Part shown: piece after piece, positions 13,999-20,974 of the stretch | Position numbering within the stretch: the first letter of the stretch is position 1 | Layout of the letters: the number at the start of each line of letters is the position of its first letter | IMG/VR virus record: IMGVR_UViG_3300009320_000053 | Coordinates: 1 to 39,650 of that record | DNA from: a virus | Length of the DNA stretch: 39,650 nucleotides | Reading direction: 5' to 3' (one strand) | Notes under the pieces: model-generated | What the model was told of the DNA's origin: nothing | The model's database searches: none | The model's input: only the letters and a program-made list of their open reading frames with translations | Translations under genes and position numbers: made by a program

Positions 13999-14769
13999 TT
14001 AGTTAAAAAGCATTGAGATCCACATGACCAAAAGATAAAGGGGGTTGTCCCCTCCTGTGTTGATGTTAGGAGTTGGTTTTGGGGTCGGTTTTGGAGCTGG
14101 AGGAGTTGGTTTTGGGGTCGGTTTTGGAGCTGGAGGATTTGGATCTACGACCTCGACTTCACACTCAGGAATCCAAAAAAGTAAGCTCTGAATTTGGGCC
14201 ATATTGTTTGGACTTCCCCACCAGGAAGAAACTATTTCATTTCCCCCGATCCAATCGATTGTAGGATCTGGAATATCTCCAGAGGTGTCTCTGACGAGTC
14301 TAATTACTTCATCATAGATACCAGAGCTTGCGGCTGTTTCCATGGCATCATCAATTTGAGTGCCGCGGAGGTATGCATCTTCTTCTGTATAACCACCGGT
14401 ACCATACTCAGCAGCAATTGCATTAAGTATCAATGCGTCGGTTACTAACCCGAGACTAAAATCTGTGGGTTGTTCAATGTAGATGACATCATTCTGTTCT
14501 GCACAGACTGCAGTAGTATCCTCGAAAATTTCTCCTTCAACCACAAGATCTCCAGTCATAGCCGCGTTCCCCGATCCAGGAATAGCTGCATCCACTGTGT
14601 AAGTAGCATCTGCTAACTCTGCTACCTCAGTAACAGGCTCGTCTGGAAGAACCTCACAGTTCACGTCAGGATCTTCCCCTTCACCGTCGCAGGCGAATAC
14701 ATTTCCTGTTGCGGTTAAGAGAATCAGTAGCGCAATAAGTAGACTAAAAATCTTTTTCTTGTGTTTCAT
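13999..14769 (-). CDS. Secreted Pro/Lys/Thr-rich protein with C-terminal membrane anchor
   Basis: This 256-aa protein starts with a clear signal peptide (Lys-rich start, LLIALLILLTATG core, cleavage before the Cys-containing FACDGEG). A Cys-bearing globular part spans about residues 30-205. Then comes a PAPKPTPKPTP linker, encoded by a 33-bp tandem repeat, and a C-terminal hydrophobic segment (NPLYLLVMWISMLF). The topology is that of a wall-spanning surface protein held in the membrane. Its ATG is 2 bases after the stop of the sortase-like gene. Function unknown; the neighbourhood suggests a surface factor. Confidence 0.7.
   Translation of the reverse strand: MKHKKKIFSLLIALLILLTATGNVFACDGEGEDPDVNCEVLPDEPVTEVAELADATYTVDAAIPGSGNAAMTGDLVVEGEIFEDTTAVCAEQNDVIYIEQPTDFSLGLVTDALILNAIAAEYGTGGYTEEDAYLRGTQIDDAMETAASSGIYDEVIRLVRDTSGDIPDPTIDWIGGNEIVSSWWGSPNNMAQIQSLLFWIPECEVEVVDPNPPAPKPTPKPTPPAPKPTPKPTPNINTGGDNPLYLLVMWISMLFN
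14070..14135 (-). repeat. 33-bp tandem repeat encoding the Pro-Lys-Thr linker
   Basis: Copies at 14070-14102 and 14103-14135 are identical. Each encodes 11 residues of the PAPKPTPKPTP type. Exact identity suggests recent expansion. Length changes here would alter how far the globular part stands off the membrane. Confidence 0.85.
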
Positions 14770-14771
14770 TT

Positions 14772-15284
14772 TTACCTCTTTTCAATCTTGTATATAATTC
14801 GGAGAAATTTGTTTGCACAAGTGTTAATGTATAGAACACCTGGCTCACCTTGAAATTCTTCACTCACTTTAACCTGAGTGACAAACACTAGGCTATCTCC
14901 GATTAATATGTCATTTAAGTAAATATCTGAATTAATTACTAATTCGTCATTTTTACCCTTAAGGGCAAAACTAAACCATTCTCGAAAGAGAATATTGCCC
15001 AGACCTTCCTCTTTCGTAGCACTATGGACATAGAAAGTCCATGATGGTCCGAAAAAACCAATCCTTTCATGAGCTGTTCCGTCATTTCCATTCCCAAGGA
15101 ATTTTTCAAGTTCATTTATATCATTGAACTCTCTCAAATCCTCGAAAACTAGTGTTTTATCACTATCTTCCATGACTACTCTTAGATTGAATTGATTTAA
15201 TTCCTGTGCGTAAACAGTCTGAGGAGATATAAATACTCCTAGCAGAGCTACTAGGAACAAGAATTTAAGAATGATTCTTTTCAA
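14772..15284 (-). CDS. Secreted protein with sortase-like features (tentative)
   Basis: A 170-aa protein with a signal peptide (RIILKFLFLVALLGVFIS, cleavage after VYA). It begins with TTG at 15284, behind AAAGGAGG. The mature part has FYVHSAT with His87, LIGDSLVFV, and LYINTCANKFLR with Cys156 and Arg162. This order (His, GD-strand, Thr-Cys, Arg) resembles a small sortase. The His-Cys spacing of 69 is near that of sortase A, but the Arg is unusually close to the Cys. If real, it could anchor phage- or host-encoded surface proteins. An alternative is an unrelated secreted beta-rich protein. Confidence 0.45.
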   Translation of the reverse strand: MKRIILKFLFLVALLGVFISPQTVYAQELNQFNLRVVMEDSDKTLVFEDLREFNDINELEKFLGNGNDGTAHERIGFFGPSWTFYVHSATKEEGLGNILFREWFSFALKGKNDELVINSDIYLNDILIGDSLVFVTQVKVSEEFQGEPGVLYINTCANKFLRIIYKIEKR

Positions 15285-15474
15285 TTAGCCTCACCTCCTT
15301 TGTTTTATGTTTTTCAACTCTTTTATTTTTAATGAGCCCCTATTCTTAGGCATGTAATTATATCACAAGCTCACAATTCTAAAATTTTGAAAATTCACTT
15401 ACAGTGTCTATTTTTTTGTAAGTATAAAGATGTTCCTAATAATAATGGAATTCTCTCTCTCCCATTTTAAATCT
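15285..15474 (-). promoter_or_regulatory. AT-rich intergenic region with extended -10 promoter
   Basis: TGA TATAAT at 15365-15357 (minus) is an extended -10 about 75 bases before the sortase-like gene and should drive the envelope cassette. The leader ends in AAAGGAGG. The rest of this stretch is AT-rich and appears to include decayed downstream sequence of the GIY-YIG fragment. No other gene is seen. Confidence 0.55.
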
Positions 15475-15579
15475 CTACCATGCTTCTTGTTCTCCAACTC
15501 CCAATAAATCAGTAGAACCTCCAATATAGCAATGATTATTAGCAATATTCTTTATTTGATATATTCCACTATTACTCAA
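15475..15579 (-). pseudogene. GIY-YIG nuclease fragment
   Basis: The frame reads SGIYQIKNIANNHCYIGGSTDLL, the GIY and YIG strands of a GIY-YIG homing endonuclease. It then meets TAG after 34 codons and lacks the catalytic Arg/His/Glu part. A strong site (GGAGGAGGGAAGG) precedes a TTG. It overlaps the end of the HNH-like gene by 8 bases. This is most likely a decayed mobile endonuclease gene. Confidence 0.6.
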
Positions 15580-15877
15580 ATCCTTCCCTCCTCCATTTTG
15601 ATACTTTATTATTCCAGTTTAGCATGTGATCTCTGCCTAATTCTTTACAACGCTTTTTCCAATGTTTCTTTTTTGCTTCTCTTGAGTTTGCGTTTGCTCC
15701 ATAGCCGGTATTGCATATATTACAGTTAGATTGACAATTCTCGTAGCTATCAAAAATGCCTCCGTGAATATGATAAAGACAATGCCCAACATCTGTTGCT
15801 ATAACGATATTGCATACCTCACAATAGGGATGTTTTCTTAAGAGAAGATCCTTTAATTCTTTATACTTTTTCTTCAA
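15572..15877 (-). CDS. HNH-like endonuclease / zinc-binding protein, 101 aa
   Basis: This protein has PYCEVC near residue 18, ATDVGHCLYH near 28-37, and ENCQSNCNICNTG-ANSREAKKKHW. The pattern is that of the small phage HNH family, where a metal-binding Cys pair precedes a His-containing loop and an N-S-REAKK-HW tail. It could nick or cut DNA or join in recombination. It overlaps the upstream coiled-coil gene by 17 bases. Confidence 0.7.
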   Translation of the reverse strand: MKKKYKELKDLLLRKHPYCEVCNIVIATDVGHCLYHIHGGIFDSYENCQSNCNICNTGYGANANSREAKKKHWKKRCKELGRDHMLNWNNKVSKWRREGFE

Positions 15878-16493
15878 GTTTCTCCATTAGTTGTTTGTGT
15901 TGGTCTAAAAATTCTCTCTCTATCGGATATTCTGTATTCCTTTCACCCTCTAATTCAATGAGCATGTCTTTTAGACCATTTGCCAACCTCTTACTGTTTT
16001 CTTTTAGTAGTTGGTTTTGGTTGCGGAGTTCGGTTATTGTTTTTAGATTCTCTATTATTGAGATGTGTTGATGCTTATTTTCCCTCCGCAATTCTTTGAA
16101 TTCTTTCAAAGCAGGAATAATGTATTTATTTGTATATTCAGTTCCGAAATTTCCTGCTCCGTTTTCGCCTATCTCTATCAACTCATCTAACCTATCATCA
16201 TCTAATCTTTTGTCATTCATTTCAGATGCTTCCCCTTTACCTTTGCGCCTTTTCCGTCTGCACCAATATCTTTTCCAGAAATCTTTTATTTGTTCTTTCG
16301 ACTTATCCAAGCACATCAACGCTTGTTCAATATTTTGTTCGGGATTCCACAATGCGCCATTGAATCCTGTCCCCTCATAACGATACCCGGTTTCTTTACC
16401 GTTTTCGTCATAGTATCTACCACCCTGCCAACTTCTTTTTTCTATATGCCACCCCATCACTTCCTTTGCCATATATTCGTTTAGGTTAGTCAT
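15861..16493 (-). CDS. ABA-sandwich-type protein with long coiled-coil extension, 210 aa
   Basis: The first about 70 residues (MTNLNEYMAKEVMGW, then LWNPEQNIEQALMCLDK) match the start of the neighbouring 101-aa protein at 16576-16881 and resemble the phage ABA-sandwich domain. The rest (about 85-205) is basic then heptad-rich helix (RRENKHQHISIIENLKTITE). It appears to be the second copy of a duplicated module with a new tail. The start ATG overlaps the upstream frame as ATGA. Confidence 0.7.
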   Translation of the reverse strand: MTNLNEYMAKEVMGWHIEKRSWQGGRYYDENGKETGYRYEGTGFNGALWNPEQNIEQALMCLDKSKEQIKDFWKRYWCRRKRRKGKGEASEMNDKRLDDDRLDELIEIGENGAGNFGTEYTNKYIIPALKEFKELRRENKHQHISIIENLKTITELRNQNQLLKENSKRLANGLKDMLIELEGERNTEYPIEREFLDQHKQLMEKLEEKV

Positions 16494-16603
16494 TCATCCT
16501 CCAGATTCCACCCCAATTCTTTATCTATCTTATCAACTGTCAACAACAATCCCAGGTCTTTTACCAATGCGCCAATTACCCATTGGCCGTCTTGTAAATA
16601 CAC
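16490..16603 (-). pseudogene. Truncated duplicate of the C-terminus of the 16893-17369 gene
   Basis: This 37-codon frame contains VKDLGLLLTVDKIDKEL, also the C-terminus of the protein at 16893-17369. The DNA shares a 48-bp exact match (16517-16564 with 16923-16970). It is coupled to the next gene by ATGA, as a relic of an intact gene would be. A GTG start is possible but has no clear binding site. Confidence 0.55.
16517..16564. repeat. 48-bp direct repeat, copy 1 (copy 2 at 16923-16970)
   Basis: The two copies are identical over 48 bp and lie 406 bp apart. They mark a tandem duplication of a unit made of a gene 3' end plus an ABA-sandwich gene. Exact identity across a coding segment suggests a recent event or gene conversion. 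Confidence 0.85.
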
Positions 16604-16881
16604 TCACATATCGCTTTGGGTAGGTCAGCAAGAGTTTTACATCTTATTCGTGTTTCGTTTCCTATTTCTATTGTCCAGCCATGATGAGGAATACAATTAA
16701 TCCTCATAATAATCCCTGCTTTATCCGCACACATAAACGCTTGGTCTATATTTTGTGTGGGATTCCATGCATGATACCCCATAACTATTGGGGCTTCCTT
16801 ATCGTTTGTATCTATCCATCTATCTTTATCGTGATACCACTCCATCACTTTCTCTGCCATAAATTCGTTTAGGTTATTCAT
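16576..16881 (-). CDS. Phage ABA-sandwich-domain protein, 101 aa
   Basis: MNNLNEFMAEKVMEW, then AWNPTQNIDQAFMCADK and a C-terminal RCKTLADLPKAICECI stretch. This resembles the widespread small phage protein with an alpha-beta-alpha sandwich fold and no known activity. GAGGTGAAAG precedes the ATG. It is a paralogue of the N-terminus of the next gene (15861-16493). Confidence 0.7.
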   Translation of the reverse strand: MNNLNEFMAEKVMEWYHDKDRWIDTNDKEAPIVMGYHAWNPTQNIDQAFMCADKAGIIMRINCIPHHGWTIEIGNETRIRCKTLADLPKAICECIYKTANG

Positions 16882-16892
16882 CTTTCACCTCG

Positions 16893-17369
16893 CTAATATG
16901 AAGTTATAACTACCAACTGCAGTTCTTTATCTATCTTATCAACTGTCAACAACAATCCCAGGTCTTTTACTATCGGCCTCCATTTCTTTAATTGTTTGGT
17001 CGATTCCATGTTCTTTATTGCTATCAATCGATCTACTTCATCCATCACTTGTTTATTACATTCTGCGCTGAATCTTGCTCTTGGTTCTTTACCTGATAAC
17101 AGCCTGCCCTTTGAATACAAATTATCTTTATTTTCTACCATTACCTTCAATGCTCTTAAAAGAATGAACATCGGATAATCCAGAAATTTGCGCCTTTCAT
17201 CACTTTTCCATTTGTACTTTGTTGCGCCCCTGGCTCGTTTATTACTCACCTTAAAATATCCTGCATGATATAAAGAATCAATCACTGTATATAGCTCTTT
17301 CTTAGTTGCTTTAATCAGCTTTTCGGCCTGGTCCAGTTCTTCACTAATCCCATTCTTCATATTCATCAT
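16893..17369 (-). CDS. Hypothetical protein, about 158 aa
   Basis: I place the start at ATG 17369, just after GAGGTCG; a GTG at 17378 is an alternative. The N-terminus has a possible winged-helix pattern (EKLIKATKKELYTVIDSLYHAGYFKVSN). A basic middle and the conserved end VKDLGLLLTVDKIDKEL follow. That end is duplicated downstream. It overlaps the upstream 55-aa gene. The function is unknown; a DNA-binding role is possible. Confidence 0.65.
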   Translation of the reverse strand: MMNMKNGISEELDQAEKLIKATKKELYTVIDSLYHAGYFKVSNKRARGATKYKWKSDERRKFLDYPMFILLRALKVMVENKDNLYSKGRLLSGKEPRARFSAECNKQVMDEVDRLIAIKNMESTKQLKKWRPIVKDLGLLLTVDKIDKELQLVVITSY

Positions 17370-17511
17370 CGACCTCACATATTTCTTTGGCTATTTCTTC
17401 GCCGTATTTTTCAATCATTTTGTAATAAACCCAACCGCTTTTATAGCCTTTATCTTTACATTCTTTGAGCAGTCTTTCATATTCTTTTCTGCGTTCATCG
17501 AAGATGGGCAT
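17344..17511 (-). CDS. Hypothetical protein, 55 aa
   Basis: The ATG at 17511 overlaps the upstream stop as TGATG. The product is charged and helical (FDERRKEYERLLKECKDKGY, acidic end EVDDEYEEWD). The motif K-GYKSGWVYYKMIEKYG is typical of small phage or plasmid proteins of unknown function. Confidence 0.6.
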   Translation of the reverse strand: MPIFDERRKEYERLLKECKDKGYKSGWVYYKMIEKYGEEIAKEICEVDDEYEEWD

Positions 17512-17789
17512 CACTTTTCATCTTTCTTGGCGGAGTTCTCCAGTTCTTCTTCAAGCATTGGGATAACGTGGTCAGGTACAGTATGCCCAATCTTTATATG
17601 TTCTTTCAAGTGTTTTATCATTCCAGAGTAGCCCCCAAATACTCTTGATGAATAATTACCCTCAATTTTGCAACCACAACATTCCAGCCCCCCCGCACCC
17701 CAAAAGATATATACATCACTCTTGGGAATGGTTATGTTTACCTCTGGATATGGTTTATATGTTTTGCTTGAAAATCTACAATAACTCAT
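17511..17789 (-). CDS. Conserved small phage protein (MSYCRFS family), 92 aa
   Basis: It begins MSYCRFSSK, has DVYIFWGAGGLECCGCKIEG, and ends with MIKHLKEHIKIGHTVPDHVIPMLEEEL. This layout (Cys-rich start, then HL-x2-H and GH-VP) is common in actinophage and other phage early regions. It probably binds zinc through the Cys/His set. The function is unknown. It overlaps the Lar-like gene by 4 bases. Confidence 0.7.
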   Translation of the reverse strand: MSYCRFSSKTYKPYPEVNITIPKSDVYIFWGAGGLECCGCKIEGNYSSRVFGGYSGMIKHLKEHIKIGHTVPDHVIPMLEEELENSAKKDEK

Positions 17790-18100
17790 TCTTCACCTCT
17801 CAATTCGGGGATATGTTTATGGAGAATATCAACGGCAAGCGTAAGGGCTTTTGTGAATGCTTTATCCTCCTCGTTATCTAATTCCCAATCTGCCCCATAC
17901 AGATCAATCTCCTCAATAGCTTTGAGAAGGCGAGAATCTATTGCTCTTTTATTCCAGAAATCTCTAATTAGTATTTTTCCAGAACGTTCTTTTGTTAAAC
18001 AACAACCATTATTACAATACGCAATCCATGCTATTCCACTCCCAAGTCGTTGCAGTGTAATGTCTGTACTTCCACAGAAAGGGCACGGTTTTAATTTCAT
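17786..18100 (-). CDS. Lar-like zinc-ribbon protein with helical tail, 104 aa
   Basis: MKLKPCPFCGSTDITLQ, then YCNNGCC and DFWNKRAID give the Lar restriction-alleviation fold over about 55 residues. A helical, acidic C-terminal extension follows (RLLKAIEEIDLYGADWELDN). It is the second Lar-like gene here (the other is at 2047-2247). Together with the two methyltransferases it might blunt host restriction, by analogy only. Confidence 0.7.
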   Translation of the reverse strand: MKLKPCPFCGSTDITLQRLGSGIAWIAYCNNGCCLTKERSGKILIRDFWNKRAIDSRLLKAIEEIDLYGADWELDNEEDKAFTKALTLAVDILHKHIPELRGEE

Positions 18101-18292
18101 TTATTCCTCCTTCCAACCAGTAGGTAGTTCAGCCCAAGCACGATAATTCTCCCCTTTGAACATATACCAGTCGCTTCCAACCACATACATATCAACTCTT
18201 ATATTGCCCCACCTATCATGAACAAGATATTCACCGCTCTTATTCGGTTTCTCGCCCTTATTCCATACTATTGTTTCTGTTTGAGTTGTCAT
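18101..18292 (-). CDS. DUF551-like protein, 63 aa
   Basis: The sequence VWNKGEKPNKSGEYLVHDRWGNIRVDMYVVGSDW followed by YRAWAELPTGW matches the small DUF551 pattern (P-x-SG-YLV, then AW-LP). The function is unknown. It starts with ATG overlapping the upstream stop (ATGA), behind GGAGG. Confidence 0.7.
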   Translation of the reverse strand: MTTQTETIVWNKGEKPNKSGEYLVHDRWGNIRVDMYVVGSDWYMFKGENYRAWAELPTGWKEE

Positions 18293-18435
18293 TTTACCTC
18301 CAGTCTAAACTTATCAAAATCTAAATTACAATGTATGATCTGTTTCTGAACTGACTTACTTCTATGGTTAACTTCTTCAACAATATTCGGGTTATCTACA
18401 AATACCGTCAGGATTCGACTATCTAATGCCAACAT
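18289..18435 (-). CDS. Hypothetical protein, 48 aa
   Basis: A frame from the ATG at 18435 (inside the 3' end of the replication-initiator-like gene) to TGA at 18289, coupled to the DUF551-like gene. It contains NPNIVEEVNHRSKSVQKQI. Overlaps at both ends suggest translation. No recognised family. Confidence 0.5.
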   Translation of the reverse strand: MLALDSRILTVFVDNPNIVEEVNHRSKSVQKQIIHCNLDFDKFRLEVK

Positions 18436-19132
18436 TTCCATATTCTCCTTTAAGGTATTTACGATAATCTGGCTCTATCTGTTCCTTTTTGGCTTTGCGC
18501 TTATTTATGACATTAACGACTGGATTCCATAACCCCTTAGGCGTTGTTGGTATATTCAAGTCCTTTCCTGCCAATTCCCTGAACGCCTGAACAAAATCAT
18601 GTTTAGTTGCGCCTATCCTTAAAAGGGGCAAGAACTCTTTTGGTTCATGTGCTTTGTGTGTCCATTTGGTAAATGTTTCTGATAAATCTTCTAAATATTC
18701 AAGGTCGTTGTCGCTGACATCTTCATCTACATCTTTATCTTTATTTAACTCTACATCTTTATCTATATCTGTGACGGAGTTAGTCTGGAACAGGTCTGGA
18801 TTAGGGGGGTAGTTACTCTCGGCTTCTTTTGTAGTAGATTGATACTTATGCCAGTTGCAAATCTCAAAGTAATCTCTACCATCCACAGAATAAAGGTTAA
18901 TCATTCCCCTCTTTTCAAAAACCCGCATGTATTTCATGAGTTGATTAGACCTTATATCCTGTCTTAAAGGAAATGCCCTTGCTCTCAACCATGCGCCCAT
19001 CAACAGACCTCTACCCTCTTTATCTACTATTAAAGACAAGTTGTACCAAAGCAATCTACAAGTGTCATCGGGCAGTTCGTGAATATCAATGCTATCCAAC
19101 GATTTTAGGTGTGATTTTCGCCAGGTTGGCAT
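18419..19132 (-). CDS. Replication initiator-like protein (phage replisome organiser N-domain)
   Basis: This 237-aa protein has an N-terminal winged-helix-like region. MPTWRKSHLKSLDSIDIHEL, a RLLWYNLSLIVDKEGRG segment and KYMRVFEKRGMINLY-GRDYFEICNWHKYQS are typical of phage O/DnaD-like replication initiators. An acidic repetitive linker (DKDVELNKDKDVDEDV, about 120-140) and a basic C-terminus follow. No DnaC-like loader or helicase is nearby. GAGGAGGAACA precedes the ATG. Confidence 0.7.
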   Translation of the reverse strand: MPTWRKSHLKSLDSIDIHELPDDTCRLLWYNLSLIVDKEGRGLLMGAWLRARAFPLRQDIRSNQLMKYMRVFEKRGMINLYSVDGRDYFEICNWHKYQSTTKEAESNYPPNPDLFQTNSVTDIDKDVELNKDKDVDEDVSDNDLEYLEDLSETFTKWTHKAHEPKEFLPLLRIGATKHDFVQAFRELAGKDLNIPTTPKGLWNPVVNVINKRKAKKEQIEPDYRKYLKGEYGNVGIR

Positions 19133-19587
19133 TGTTCCTCCTCGCTTCTCTTGAAATCATTAATGTTGTAATATAGAGTTTCCCCAACCTTGACACCTTT
19201 TATCTCGTTCTCGTGTATAAACATGTCAAAATTAGAAAGACCGAATATATTAGAGATGGTTTTCTTTCGTTTCCATATGGGGTTAGATGGAAGATTTATA
19301 TTAAAATAGGGTTGGTATTTTATAATCTCCTCTACTTCAAGCATGCTCATTTCTTCTATCGGGGAAGGGCGCATGTGAAAATGTGAGAAGACTTTTTTCC
19401 TTTCTGCCATGTGGGTTAAAATTCTTTTTGGCATGTTCTTTGATTTTCCAATATAGATTATCTGTTTTTCTATTTCGTATAAATCCCCGTCGTTGTCGCT
19501 TGCAAATTGCGGGCAAAGCAGGTAATACACACCAGACAATCCAGCACCCCTTAATGTTGCGTTGTCTAATATTTCTTTCTTATCCAT
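19105..19587 (-). CDS. GIY-YIG endonuclease, 160 aa
   Basis: The catalytic domain spans about 18-100: GVYYL (19-23), IIYIGKS (43-49), Arg55, His59, and LEVEEIIKYQPYFN with a Glu and the terminal Asn. All the GIY-YIG landmarks are present. The C-terminus (DFKRSEEEQ) is short, with no clear separate DNA-binding domain. It may be a homing or recombination nuclease. It is preceded by a promoter and a pseudoknot-like leader (19605-19690), which recalls the translational restraint seen for phage homing nucleases. Confidence 0.75.
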   Translation of the reverse strand: MDKKEILDNATLRGAGLSGVYYLLCPQFASDNDGDLYEIEKQIIYIGKSKNMPKRILTHMAERKKVFSHFHMRPSPIEEMSMLEVEEIIKYQPYFNINLPSNPIWKRKKTISNIFGLSNFDMFIHENEIKGVKVGETLYYNINDFKRSEEEQCQPGENHT

Positions 19588-19604
19588 TTTTCCTCAAACA
19601 AAAA

Positions 19605-19690
19605 GCCACCCACTACGGTTTACCTGCCTGATTAGGGTGCGCTTGTAGCGGATGGCTCTCTGTTGGTAAACTAAAAACGCACTCCTAATC
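19605..19690 (-). ncRNA. Structured leader RNA with three mutually crossing helices
   Basis: On the minus strand, in order: A (19690-19678), B (19671-19665), C (19656-19645), A' (19642-19630), B' (19624-19618), C' (19616-19605), then TTTTT. A with A' pairs over 12-13 bases, B with B' is a perfect 7 bp, and C with C' pairs 12 bases with two G-U. Because the order is A B C A' B' C', all three helices cross. They form either an unusual pseudoknot or mutually exclusive alternatives. The likely transcript start falls at the first base of A. C' plus TTTTT could be a terminator before the GIY-YIG gene. Confidence 0.6.
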
Positions 19691-19696
19691 ACTTCT

Positions 19697-19705
19697 ATTA
19701 TACCA
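19697..19705 (-). promoter_or_regulatory. Extended -10 promoter of the structured leader
   Basis: TGG TATAAT on the minus strand, with ATATGG directly before the hexamer. No good -35 is visible at 16-18 bases. It lies immediately downstream of the methyltransferase stop and starts transcription at about 19690. Confidence 0.65.
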
Positions 19706-19707
19706 TA

Positions 19708-20448
19708 TCATATCGGTAATCTCATCTGCTGTTGGGCATCCTTGATTCTCTTAACTGCAATATCAAAGTATTTCTTTTCTATTTCAATTCCGATGAACTT
19801 ACGTCCTGTTTGAACACAAGCAACGCCAGTCGTGCCACTTCCCATGAAGGGGTCGAGGATAGTATCATCTGCGTCAGAATAAGTGTTTATCAACCACGCC
19901 ATTAAATCGACTGGTTTCTGTGTTGGGTGTTCTGTGATAGACGGGTGTGGTTTTGAATATCTAATTATTGATTTTGGAAATTTCATGTTTCCATGATTAT
20001 CTTTACCTTTTGCAATTTCATAAGCACCATAACAACTATTCTCTATACTATATCCATGCCCCTTGCTATGGTTCGGATTACCTTTTACTTTCTGCGGATT
20101 GTAAACGCCACTTCCAAATATTAATATGGTTTCATGTGAGCGCATTGGCATTTTATTGGCATTAAAAAACCCAGATGTTAATACTTTGTCCCAAACAATA
20201 TCGTATTTGAAATCGTTATAGTTCTCGCTAATTATCTTTGTTGTAAATGGCTGTTGTGATGTAACAATGGTATGCCCTCTACTTATTCTTAATGCCTCAT
20301 TCATAAAACCACTTGACTCTGTATCCCATCTATTTGCAGTAACTCCATAAGGAGGGTCAGTAATCACGGCATCCACTTTATCAATCTCTTTCATCACTTC
20401 TAAACAATCGCCGTGATAGAGAGTGCAATCACCGAGTATTTTCTTCAT
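19708..20448 (-). CDS. Beta-class DNA methyltransferase (DPPY)
   Basis: A 246-aa enzyme from the ATG at 20448 (TTG at 20454 is possible). The N-terminal LYHGDCLEVM and DAVITDPPYG (motif IV) are followed by HPTQKPVDLMAWLI and motif I DPFMGSGTTG. This is the beta-class order expected of N6-adenine or N4-cytosine methyltransferases. The domain is complete with no target-recognition extension, so the site is probably short. It lies in the early region and probably modifies phage DNA against restriction. Confidence 0.88.
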   Translation of the reverse strand: MKKILGDCTLYHGDCLEVMKEIDKVDAVITDPPYGVTANRWDTESSGFMNEALRISRGHTIVTSQQPFTTKIISENYNDFKYDIVWDKVLTSGFFNANKMPMRSHETILIFGSGVYNPQKVKGNPNHSKGHGYSIENSCYGAYEIAKGKDNHGNMKFPKSIIRYSKPHPSITEHPTQKPVDLMAWLINTYSDADDTILDPFMGSGTTGVACVQTGRKFIGIEIEKKYFDIAVKRIKDAQQQMRLPI

Positions 20449-20596
20449 TTTCAATATACCTTATGATCTTATCTAATTTCTTGCCTATTTTCTGGAAATC
20501 AATAGATTCTGAAATGTTATAGTTAGAATCTGCGTTGAGCATACATTGGGCGACAAATTGGCGAAGTTCGCCAAGTCGTTTGACTATCTCATCCAT
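20429..20596 (-). CDS. Hypothetical helical protein, 55 aa
   Basis: The ATG at 20596 overlaps the end of the upstream gene, and the frame overlaps the methyltransferase start. The sequence MDEIVKRLGELRQFVAQCML is helical. No family is recognised; translational coupling on both sides supports it. Confidence 0.55.
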   Translation of the reverse strand: MDEIVKRLGELRQFVAQCMLNADSNYNISESIDFQKIGKKLDKIIRYIENEENTR

Positions 20597-20954
20597 CTTT
20601 CCTCCTCAACACTTTATAAATAAGTTCAATAGCCATAGCTTTACTTGCTTGTAATTGCAATCGCGAGGATTCCATTCTACTTATACCATCTGGAAGTTTT
20701 TCAATTGTAACAAGGTTGTTACAATTGGGATTTCCTGCCCTTACATTATTAGATAGCCAATTTCCAGCCTTGCGATTTGATTTCAATTCCAGTATTTTAG
20801 CTGTCTGAGCTATCTCTATAAGCCCTTGCCGTTCTGCAAATATAGCTGCTGCGGAAGCCAAATTTCCTATTGTTCTCATTTCATAAATATTGTTAGTCCG
20901 ATCAAGCGCCATTTGTGCTTCACTTATTTGAATAAGTGCCTTATTATCTTCCAT
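20589..20954 (-). CDS. Methyltransferase-associated phage protein, 121 aa
   Basis: The segment TIGNLASAAAIFAERQGLIEIAQTAKILELKSNRKAGNWL follows the pattern of a helical family often found just upstream of phage adenine methyltransferase or ParB-like genes (AAA-YAKRAGL then AEIKLRAERKAGE). Here it precedes a methyltransferase. AAGGAGTTTAG precedes the ATG. The role is unknown. Expression is under the pseudoknot-bearing leader at 20975-21073. Confidence 0.6.
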   Translation of the reverse strand: MEDNKALIQISEAQMALDRTNNIYEMRTIGNLASAAAIFAERQGLIEIAQTAKILELKSNRKAGNWLSNNVRAGNPNCNNLVTIEKLPDGISRMESSRLQLQASKAMAIELIYKVLRRKDG

Positions 20955-20974
20955 CTAAACTCCTTAAAATGTAA

